From Palsa-504 sp963787645 (GTDB taxonomy: Bacteria; Actinomycetota; Actinomycetes; Streptosporangiales; Streptosporangiaceae), in contig CAWBDS010000004.1 in the NCBI GenBank assembly GCA_963787645.1, positions 124,001-188,000 on the forward strand: a stretch of DNA of 64,000 bases, read 5' to 3'. Shown here one piece after another: positions 35,388 through 42,358 of this stretch. Made by a program: the position numbers and the translations under genes. The notes under the pieces are model-generated. The model saw only the letters and a program-made list of their open reading frames with translations, was not told the origin of the DNA and searched no databases. Position 1 is the first letter of the stretch, and each line of letters opens with the position of its first letter.

Positions 35388-36494
35388 TTACAGGTTGCCG
35401 CGCCTGGCCTGCTCCCGCTCGATCGCCTCGAACAGCGCCTTGAAGTTCCCCTTGCCGAAGCCCTGTGACCCGTGCCGCTCGATCAGCTCGAAGAACACCG
35501 TCGGCCGGTCCTGGACCGGCTGGGTGAAGATCTGCAGCAGGTAGCCGTCCTCGTCCCGGTCGGCCAGGATGCCGAGCTCGCGCAGCTCGTCCAGCGGCAC
35601 CCGGGTCTCGCCGACCCAGGAACCGAGCTCGTCGTAGTACGAACCCGGGGTGGTCAGGAAGTCCACCCCGGCCGCGGTCATGGCCTGGACGCTGGCCACG
35701 ATGTCGTCGGTGGCCAGCGCGATGTGCTGGACCCCGGGACCGCCGAAGAACTCCAGGTATTCATCGATCTGCGACTTGCGCTTGCCGGCCGCGGGCTCGT
35801 TCAGCGGGAACTTCACCTTCCGGGACCCGTCCGCGACCACCTTGCTCATCAGCGCGGAGTACTCGGTGGCGATGTCGTCGCCGACGAACTCCTTCATGTT
35901 GGTGAAGCCCATGACCCGGTGGTAGAAGTCCACCCATTCGTCCATCTTGCCGAGTTCGACGTTGCCCACGCAGTGGTCGATCTCGGTGAAGAAGTCGCGC
36001 TCGCCGGGCGCCACGAGGGGTGGCGCGGCCACGAATCCGGGCAGGTAGGGGCCGGAGTACCCGGACCGCTCGACCAGCGTGTGGCGGGTGTCGCCGTAGG
36101 TCGCGATGGCCGCCACGACCACCTTGCCCGACTCGTCCTCGAGCAGGTGCGGCGGCTCGACGCCGCGGGCGCCGTGCGCCACGGCGTAATGGTAGGCGTC
36201 GTCGGCCGAGCTGACCTCCAGGGCCAGGTCCATCACCCCGTCGCCGTGCGCGGCCACCCGCTCGCCGAGCGCGGTGCCCGGCCGCGCCGGGCCGCGGAAC
36301 ACGAACCGGGCGCCGCCCGAGACCAGGACGTGCGCCGCCTCGTCCGGCGAGCCGGTCTCCGGCCCGCGGTAGGCGATCCGCCGCATGCCGAACGCAGTGC
36401 AGTAGTAGTGCGCCGCCTGCTTCGCGTTCCCGACCGCGAAGACCACGGCGTCCATGCCGGTGATGGGGAAGCTGTCCTGGGCTGGGCTCGTCAT
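35388..36494 (-). CDS. hppD: 4-hydroxyphenylpyruvate dioxygenase
   Basis: A 368-residue non-haem iron enzyme that converts 4-hydroxyphenylpyruvate to homogentisate in tyrosine breakdown. Two vicinal-oxygen-chelate domains are present. Iron ligands are the His in TEIDHCVGNV, the His in PGVQHIALAT and the Glu in VFFELIERHG. The C-terminal helix motif GSQGFGKGNFKALFEAIERE is complete. Length is normal. It is divergent from an Lrp-type regulator across a 102-base gap, the usual arrangement for this catabolic gene in actinomycetes. Confidence 0.97.
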   Translation of the reverse strand: MTSPAQDSFPITGMDAVVFAVGNAKQAAHYYCTAFGMRRIAYRGPETGSPDEAAHVLVSGGARFVFRGPARPGTALGERVAAHGDGVMDLALEVSSADDAYHYAVAHGARGVEPPHLLEDESGKVVVAAIATYGDTRHTLVERSGYSGPYLPGFVAAPPLVAPGERDFFTEIDHCVGNVELGKMDEWVDFYHRVMGFTNMKEFVGDDIATEYSALMSKVVADGSRKVKFPLNEPAAGKRKSQIDEYLEFFGGPGVQHIALATDDIVASVQAMTAAGVDFLTTPGSYYDELGSWVGETRVPLDELRELGILADRDEDGYLLQIFTQPVQDRPTVFFELIERHGSQGFGKGNFKALFEAIEREQARRGNL

Positions 36495-36559
36495 ACCGCT
36501 AGCATGCGCAGGCTACGTCAAACTGCGCAACCAACTGCGAGATCACCGGTCAGTTTGTC

Positions 36560-36567
36560 TATTAATA
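36560..36567. promoter_or_regulatory. AT-rich palindrome between hppD and the Lrp-type regulator
   Basis: A perfect TATTAATA palindrome inside an AT-rich island of an otherwise GC-rich gap between two divergent genes. Lrp-type proteins often bind AT-rich palindromes. It could be their shared operator or a -10 region. Confidence 0.4.
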
Positions 36568-36596
36568 CAGAACGAACCGTGGTATCTCTGTACAGC

Positions 36597-37082
36597 ATGA
36601 CTACCATGCCTGCCGGGGCCGTCGACCAGCTGGACGCCGCGCTCATCGAACTGCTGGCCGCCGAGCCCCGGGTGGGGGTGCTCGAGGCGTCGCGGCGGCT
36701 CGGCGTGGCCCGCGGCACGGTCCAGGCGCGCCTGGACCGCTTGGCGGAGCGCGGGGTGATCACCGGATACGGACCGGACGTTGATCCGGCCGCGCTCGGT
36801 TATGAGGTCACCGCGTTCATCACCCTGGAGATCCGCCAGGTCGGCGGGCACGATCCAGTGGCCGAACGGCTCGCCGCGATCCCCGAGGTCCTGGAGGTGC
36901 ACACCATCACCGGTCCGGGCGACATGCTCTGCCGGGTGGTGGCCCGGAGCAACGCGGACCTGCAGCGCGTCGTGGACGCGATCGTCTCCGCCGAGGGCGT
37001 GACCCGCTCCGCCACGGTGATCTCCCTGGCCACCCAGGTCCCGTACCGGATCCTGGACCTGGTGCGAGCCGCCGTCCGGTAA
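36597..37082 (+). CDS. Lrp/AsnC-family transcription regulator
   Basis: A 161-residue protein with an N-terminal HTH (ASRRLGVARGTVQARLDRLAE) and a C-terminal RAM ligand-binding domain (TAFITLEIRQVGG ... VLEVHTITGPGDMLCRVVAR). ATG 36597 starts directly before the HTH; the open frame upstream is only the reverse side of hppD. Being divergent from hppD, it is the likely regulator of tyrosine catabolism, perhaps with an aromatic amino acid as effector. Confidence 0.93.
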   Translation: MTTMPAGAVDQLDAALIELLAAEPRVGVLEASRRLGVARGTVQARLDRLAERGVITGYGPDVDPAALGYEVTAFITLEIRQVGGHDPVAERLAAIPEVLEVHTITGPGDMLCRVVARSNADLQRVVDAIVSAEGVTRSATVISLATQVPYRILDLVRAAVR

Positions 37083-37093
37083 GGGCCGCTAGG

Positions 37094-37143
37094 CCGGGTA
37101 TGTTAATTTTTTCCGCCATCGCGCATCACGGCGCTGGTTGACG
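37094..37143 (+). promoter_or_regulatory. Shared GGTATGT...ATCGC...TCACGGCG element, copy 2
   Basis: GGGTATGTTAAT at 37094, ATCGC from 37119, then TCACGGCG and GGTTGAC to 37142. The block is 85 bases before the sigma-fusion gene. Its order and several exact words match the block before the paralogue at 42359, including TCACGGCG followed by GGTTGAC. It lies after the Lrp gene stop, so it probably serves the fusion gene. Confidence 0.55.
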
Positions 37144-37178
37144 GAGTCTCATAGTCATCGGCACGGACTCGGGAGCGG

Positions 37179-40100
37179 GTGGTGAGGCAGATCGTTGATA
37201 GCGTCCAGCAGGACGTGGCCGCCGAGCCCGGAATAGACACTGCTCCGGCGCCCAGCCGTCAGCCGATCGTGGTCGGTGATATCCCGCAGGAGCCACCCGG
37301 CTTCCAGCCTCGGGCCGCGGTGCTCGCCCGGCTGGACCGCGCCGGTGCGCGGGTATCGGAGATTCACACCACGACTGGCCTGCAGGGCCGGGGGGCGACG
37401 CAGCTAGCCGCGGCCTACGCACGCGCCAAGCTGGCGGCCGGCTGGCGGCTGGTGGCCTGGGTCAACGCCGGGGACGCCGGCAGCTTGCAGGCCGGGCTGG
37501 CCGCGGTAGCCGAGGCCGCCGGACTGACGGAGGACGACTCCGGGCGCCCGGTCGCCGATGCCGGCCGGGCGGTACGGCACCTGCTGGAGACGGCCGGCCA
37601 TCGCTGCCTGCTGATTTTCGACGATGTGGCCGACCCCGAGGCGCTGTCGCCGCTGCTTCCGGCCGACGGTGCGGCGCAGGTGGTGATCGTCAGCACCCGG
37701 CCCATGGCCCCGAACCTGGCCGCGGCGGTCGGAGCGGACGTGTTCGGTGCCGAGGAGGCGCGGTCGTTCCTGGCCGGCCGGACCCGCGTGGACGACGAGG
37801 CCGGCGCGGCCGAGGTGGCGGCCATGCTGGGGCACCTGCCGCTGGCGCTGGCCTTGGCGGCGCCGCTGATCAGAGGGCAGCGCCAAGGCTGCGCGAAGTA
37901 CCTCGACCGGCTCCAGATGACGCCGGTCCAGGTACCCCTGGAGGGAGACGACGGCCAGCGGTATCCGCACGGCGTCGCGCGGGCCATCCTGCTGTCCCTG
38001 GCCGCGGTCCGGGCGGCGGACCAGACCGGGACGGCTTCCCGGGTCATGACCATCATGGCGGTGCTGTCGGCGCCCGGGGTCCGCCGGGAGCTACTGCATG
38101 TCGCCGGGCGGGCCGGCGTGCTGGCCGGCGGCGGACGGCGGATATCAGCGGACCTGGTCGATGAGGTGCTGGACTGGCTGGCCGACCGGTCACTGCTGAC
38201 CTTCAGCCTCGACGGCCAGACCGTCATGATGCACCGCCTGGTGGCGCGGGTGATCCGCGACGATCAGGCTCGCCGCGGTCGGCTGGGCACGGTGTGCTGG
38301 GTCGCAGCGTCAGTGCTCGAAGCGCACGCTATCGCGGTGGCCGGGCGGCAGGACCGGCCGGCCATCAGGCGGATCCCCCAGCAGGTGACCGCGCTGCTCG
38401 GCCACACCGCCGAGCTCCCGGAGGGGATCGACGACGAGCTCCCCGAGATCTTGCTGCGGCTCCGGTTCCTCTCGCTCTTCCAGCTGATCGAGCTGGGTGA
38501 TAGCGCCTCGCAGGCCATCGCCGTCGGTGAGCCGCTGACCAGGGATCTCGAGCAGCTGCTGGGTCCTGGGCATCCGGACACCTTGAACGCGCGCAACAGC
38601 CTCGCCGCGGCCTACCTGGCGGCGGGGCGGGTCACGGACGCGATCCCGCTGTTCGAGCAGACCTTGTCCGTACTGGTGAGCCAGCTCGGCCCGGACCATC
38701 CCGACACCCTGACGTTGCAGAACAACCTGGCCAGCGCGTACCAGGACGCGGGCCGGGCCGCCGAGGCGATCCGGCTGTACGAGCTGAACCTGGCCAAACT
38801 AGAGCGGGAGCTAGGCACCGACCATTCCGGCACGCTGACCTCCCGGGGTAACCTGGCCGCCGCTTTCCTGGCTGCGGACCGCGCGGCCGAGGCGGTCCCG
38901 CTGCTCGAGCAGACCCTGGCCAGCCGGGAACGAATCCTGGGTCCGGATCACCCCGATACGCTGACCTCACGCCGGAACCTGGCCCAGGCCTACCAGGCCA
39001 CGGGCCGGATGGCCGACGCGGTTGCGCTGCTCGACCGGACCCCGGCCGAGCGGCCCCAAGTCCTGCGCCCCGACCACACCCAGGTCGCATCGAGTGAGCC
39101 GCCTGCCGAGGCCGCCCCGAAGGCGCGCCCGGCCGAAGTCCGGAGGCCGCCCGCCGGCCCGGCCCGGCCGGTGCTTCCGGCTGGCGTCCGGCGGCCCCCC
39201 GCCGACCCGGCCCGGCCAGTGCGCCCGGACCACATCGCGAGCCCGCGCGCCAAGCTACCCGGCGCTTCATCCCCTGGCTCGACGCAGCGTGCGCCGCTCC
39301 CCGGCGTCGAGCGCGACCGCGAGGTACTCGCCGCGATCAGGGCCGGAGACCCGGCCGGGCTGGCCGCGGCCTACGACAACTACGCCGCCGGCCTGTACGG
39401 CTACTGCCAGTGGATGCTGCGGGACCCGGCGGCCGCGGCCGAGTCTTTGCAGGACACCTTCGTCCTGGCCGCCGCGGCCCGGGACGAGCCGGGCGACGCG
39501 GCCCGACTGCGTCCGTGGCTGTTCGGGCTGGCCCGCAAGGAATGCCGGCGCCGCGCCGGGCCGTGGTCGGCGACCCATGACGAGGGCCATCCCGCCGCCC
39601 GGCCGGGCGGCGGGAACCCGCTTGGCCGCCCGGCCCGGCCGGCCGATGATGGCCAGCGGGCCGCGGAGCTGGCCGACCTGGCCGACCTGGCCGACCGGAC
39701 CGGGCAGTTCCGCGCGCTCGGCGGCCCGCGCGACGAGGACTCGGTCCCGGCCGATGCGACGATGCAGTTCCGCGTGCTCGGCGGCCGGGCCGACGTGGCC
39801 GTCGGGCCGAACGACCCGACGATCCAGCACCGCGCCGTCGGCGAGCCGGCGCTGGACCTGGGTCCAGCCGATGCGACGATGCAGTTCAGCGTGGTCGGCC
39901 AGCTGGCCGACGCCACGATTCAGTTCCGCGTCATCACCGAGTCGGCCAGCCCCCCGGACGGCATGGCCGACTTCGGCGGTTTCCTCGGGCAGGCCGAACT
40001 GGGGGAACTGATCCGCTCCGTCCTGGCCGACATGAAGCCTCGCGAACGTGAGGTTGTCGAGTTGAGCTTCCGGCACGAGCTGCTCGGCGACGATCTGGCC

Positions 40101-40958
40101 GTCGTGCTCGGCGTGCCGGTCAGCAAGGCGACCGCGCTGGCCGCCCGGACCAGCGGCCGGCTGGAGAAATCACTCGCTGCGCTGCGCACCGCGCTGGCCG
40201 GGCGACAGGCCTGCCCGGTGATGGGGGAGTTGCTGGCCGACTGGGACGGGCAGCTCACCGAGCAGACGCGTGACCTGGTGGCCTGGCACATGGAGCAGTG
40301 CCAGATTTGCGTCAATCACGCGCGCGGGGCGCTGCGCCCGGCGGTTCTGCGCGGTCTGCTGCCGCTGCCCCCACTGCCTTCGGAGCTGCGCGAGAAGGTC
40401 CTGGACCTGTGCTCGTCCGCCGCGCCAGCCGCGGTGGCGTACCGCCGGCGGGTGGTCCGGCGCGCGGAATCGACCTGGGCGCCACTGGTCTCGCAGCTGG
40501 TCCGGCGGGCGAGCTGGACCGGCATCAAGGCCAATCCCGGAGCGGCGATCGCGGCCGCCGCGGTCGTGGCGTGGATCGTGGCCGCCGTGACGGTCGCCTT
40601 GCTCACCTTCGCCGGCTCGCGCGCCGCTCACGCCCAGACCGGACCGCCAGCCGGCTTGGGTGCCACTCAGGCCTCGGTCGTCCAAACCAGCGCCGAGCTC
40701 CTTTCGGGGAGTCCCGCGGTCACCCCGACCACGCCGCAGGCGCGCAGTTCCGCCGCCGTGAGCCCGGCCCCGGTCGTCACCCAGCCTCTGGTCGAGGTGT
40801 CCCAGCCCTCACCGTCGCCCGAGGCGTCGAGGTCGGCCTCGCCCAAGCCGTCGAGGTCGGCCACTGCGTCCACGTCAGCTGAGCCGTCGAAGTCAGCCTC
40901 GCCGTCCGTCGCACCGTCGTCATCGCCGGTGTCGTCATCCCCGTCGCCGACGGCCTGA
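37179..40958 (+). CDS. NB-ARC/TPR protein fused to sigma factor, anti-sigma-like motif and membrane helix
   Basis: A single 1259-residue frame. Order: NB-ARC domain (residues 45-280) with P-loop GLQGRGATQ, where Lys is Ala73, but with an intact Walker B (LLIFDDV); winged helix (285-360); TPRs (about 460-625); Pro-rich linker; sigma region 2 (714-800, ALAAAYDNYAAGLYGYCQWM-like); an unusual segment with four DATMQF/PTIQH-like repeats (838-923); sigma region 4 (942-1007, MKPREREVVELSFRHELLGD); an HxxxCxxC motif (His1037, Cys1041, Cys1044) like zinc anti-sigma factors; a transmembrane helix (about 1122-1145); and a Ser/Pro-rich outer tail. It probably links a membrane or ligand signal to transcription. 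The C-terminal half resembles the free sigma at 6923-7774. I know no named family with this full order. Confidence 0.85.
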   Translation: MVRQIVDSVQQDVAAEPGIDTAPAPSRQPIVVGDIPQEPPGFQPRAAVLARLDRAGARVSEIHTTTGLQGRGATQLAAAYARAKLAAGWRLVAWVNAGDAGSLQAGLAAVAEAAGLTEDDSGRPVADAGRAVRHLLETAGHRCLLIFDDVADPEALSPLLPADGAAQVVIVSTRPMAPNLAAAVGADVFGAEEARSFLAGRTRVDDEAGAAEVAAMLGHLPLALALAAPLIRGQRQGCAKYLDRLQMTPVQVPLEGDDGQRYPHGVARAILLSLAAVRAADQTGTASRVMTIMAVLSAPGVRRELLHVAGRAGVLAGGGRRISADLVDEVLDWLADRSLLTFSLDGQTVMMHRLVARVIRDDQARRGRLGTVCWVAASVLEAHAIAVAGRQDRPAIRRIPQQVTALLGHTAELPEGIDDELPEILLRLRFLSLFQLIELGDSASQAIAVGEPLTRDLEQLLGPGHPDTLNARNSLAAAYLAAGRVTDAIPLFEQTLSVLVSQLGPDHPDTLTLQNNLASAYQDAGRAAEAIRLYELNLAKLERELGTDHSGTLTSRGNLAAAFLAADRAAEAVPLLEQTLASRERILGPDHPDTLTSRRNLAQAYQATGRMADAVALLDRTPAERPQVLRPDHTQVASSEPPAEAAPKARPAEVRRPPAGPARPVLPAGVRRPPADPARPVRPDHIASPRAKLPGASSPGSTQRAPLPGVERDREVLAAIRAGDPAGLAAAYDNYAAGLYGYCQWMLRDPAAAAESLQDTFVLAAAARDEPGDAARLRPWLFGLARKECRRRAGPWSATHDEGHPAARPGGGNPLGRPARPADDGQRAAELADLADLADRTGQFRALGGPRDEDSVPADATMQFRVLGGRADVAVGPNDPTIQHRAVGEPALDLGPADATMQFSVVGQLADATIQFRVITESASPPDGMADFGGFLGQAELGELIRSVLADMKPREREVVELSFRHELLGDDLAVVLGVPVSKATALAARTSGRLEKSLAALRTALAGRQACPVMGELLADWDGQLTEQTRDLVAWHMEQCQICVNHARGALRPAVLRGLLPLPPLPSELREKVLDLCSSAAPAAVAYRRRVVRRAESTWAPLVSQLVRRASWTGIKANPGAAIAAAAVVAWIVAAVTVALLTFAGSRAAHAQTGPPAGLGATQASVVQTSAELLSGSPAVTPTTPQARSSAAVSPAPVVTQPLVEVSQPSPSPEASRSASPKPSRSATASTSAEPSKSASPSVAPSSSPVSSSPSPTA

Positions 40959-40989
40959 GGACGATGGCGAACGGGCGCCTGCTGGCGCG

Positions 40990-42093
40990 CTAGTCCTGGG
41001 GGGCGGCCTCGTCGCCCGCGAGCGTGGTCCAGTGCGCAAGCTGATACCAGACGGCCAGGGTATCGGCGTGCTCCGGGCCGAGGATCCGTTCGTAAGACGG
41101 CAGCAGCTCGGCGAACTGATCCCGGGCGGCGGAAGCCGCCCCGGCGCATCCGGTCCAGTACGCGAGTTCCTCCCGGGTGGCCAATGTCTCGGCGTGGTCC
41201 GCGCCGTACAGCCGGGTGCGGACCGGAAGCAACGCGGCGAACTGGTCCCGGGCACCGGCCGCGTCTCCGGCGCGCCCGGTCCAGTAGGCCAGATTGAACC
41301 TGGCCACCAGGGTATCGGGGGAGTCCGCGCCGAAGACGCGCTCGCGGATGCGGAGCAGCGCGGCGAACTGGTCCCGGGCGCCGGCCGCGTCGCCGGCGTA
41401 GCCCGCGAAGTTGGCCAGGTTGTGACGGTTGGTCAAGGTGTCGGGGTGCTCGGGGCCCAGGACGCGCTCGGCTACCGGCAACAGCGCGGTGAACTGCACC
41501 CGGGCGGCCGCCGGGTCCCCCGCCTGCCCGGTCCAGTAGGCCAGGCTGGCGCGGGTGGCCAGGGTGTCGGGGTGCTCGGGGCCTAGCACGCGCTCGGCGA
41601 CCGGCAGCAGCGCGGCGAACTGGTCTCGGGCGCCGCCTGCGTCCCCCGCCTGCCCAGCCGAGTAGGCGAGTTCGCTTCGCGAGGCCAGGGCACCGGGATG
41701 GTCGGGACCGGCCGCGTAGCTGCTCAGGTCGCCATTGGCGGCGGCCGCGGCGGCCGTGGGCAGCCCGGCGGCGGGGAGCGCCCCCTGGCTCGCCACCAGG
41801 GCGCGTAGCGCAGGCTCGATGTCTGAATGGTTGTCCAGCACGTCCGCCCACCGTCCCGTCCACAATCCGGCCAGGGCCGTGCGGATCAGCTCCCTATCGG
41901 CCGCGGCGGCATTAGCGAGCTGCTCGCGCGTCTCCTTCAGCCACTGCCCGGCTCGCTGGGTCTGGTCGGCGTCCCCGCCGCCGAACAGCTGGGCGAACTG
42001 ACGCTCGGTCGTCTCCCAGGTGTCGGTAGTCGCGACGTCAACTACCGTCCGGCCGGCCGCGGCCGCCAGCATGAGCAGGCTCTCCCCCGCCAT
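40990..42093 (-). CDS. TPR repeat protein with small N-terminal helical domain
   Basis: A 367-residue protein. I set the start at 42093 because a GGGAGGGAGGCGGAG region precedes this ATG; the frame upstream has no similarity to the family. Residues 1-75 (LLMLAAAAGRTVVDVATTDT, then WETTERQFAQLFGGGDA) form a short helical domain seen before TPRs in many actinobacterial proteins. Five TPR units follow (LGPEHPDTLATRASLAYWTG type). There is no NTPase. It lies between, and opposite to, two NB-ARC/TPR paralogues whose TPR units it resembles, so an interaction through the repeats is possible. Confidence 0.8.
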   Translation of the reverse strand: MAGESLLMLAAAAGRTVVDVATTDTWETTERQFAQLFGGGDADQTQRAGQWLKETREQLANAAAADRELIRTALAGLWTGRWADVLDNHSDIEPALRALVASQGALPAAGLPTAAAAAANGDLSSYAAGPDHPGALASRSELAYSAGQAGDAGGARDQFAALLPVAERVLGPEHPDTLATRASLAYWTGQAGDPAAARVQFTALLPVAERVLGPEHPDTLTNRHNLANFAGYAGDAAGARDQFAALLRIRERVFGADSPDTLVARFNLAYWTGRAGDAAGARDQFAALLPVRTRLYGADHAETLATREELAYWTGCAGAASAARDQFAELLPSYERILGPEHADTLAVWYQLAHWTTLAGDEAAPQD

Positions 42094-42281
42094 CTCCGCC
42101 TCCCTCCCATCTGCCGGCGAATAAGCCAAGAGGGGCTGGGCTAAGGGAACTCTACCCGGCACGACCTCCATGTACCCGTCCCGCGCGGCGGTACGTGACA
42201 TCGTGACTGCGCGGCGGCCGAGGCCATCGCTTTCCGTAATAAGTCGGTAAGGGCCGATCGCACTGTTTAGGCCAGCTGAGG

Positions 42282-42324
42282 CGGGTATGTAAATCTGGTA
42301 ATCGCGGTGTCACGGCGGTTGACT
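42282..42324 (+). promoter_or_regulatory. Shared GGTATGT...TAATCGC...TCACGGCG element, copy 3
   Basis: GCGGGTATGTAAAT from 42281, TAATCGC to 42305, TCACGGCGGTTGAC to 42323, 76 bases before the soluble NB-ARC gene. It is the best match to copy 2 at 37094. It lies in the gap between divergent TPR genes. Confidence 0.55.
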
Positions 42325-42358
42325 GTGCAGAGCCTGGAATCCCACTAGGGGCCTGACA

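Noticed and set aside
35472..36596. Extension of the Lrp-type regulator upstream
   Set aside because: This part is only the reverse complement of hppD; the HTH begins at the ATG at 36597.
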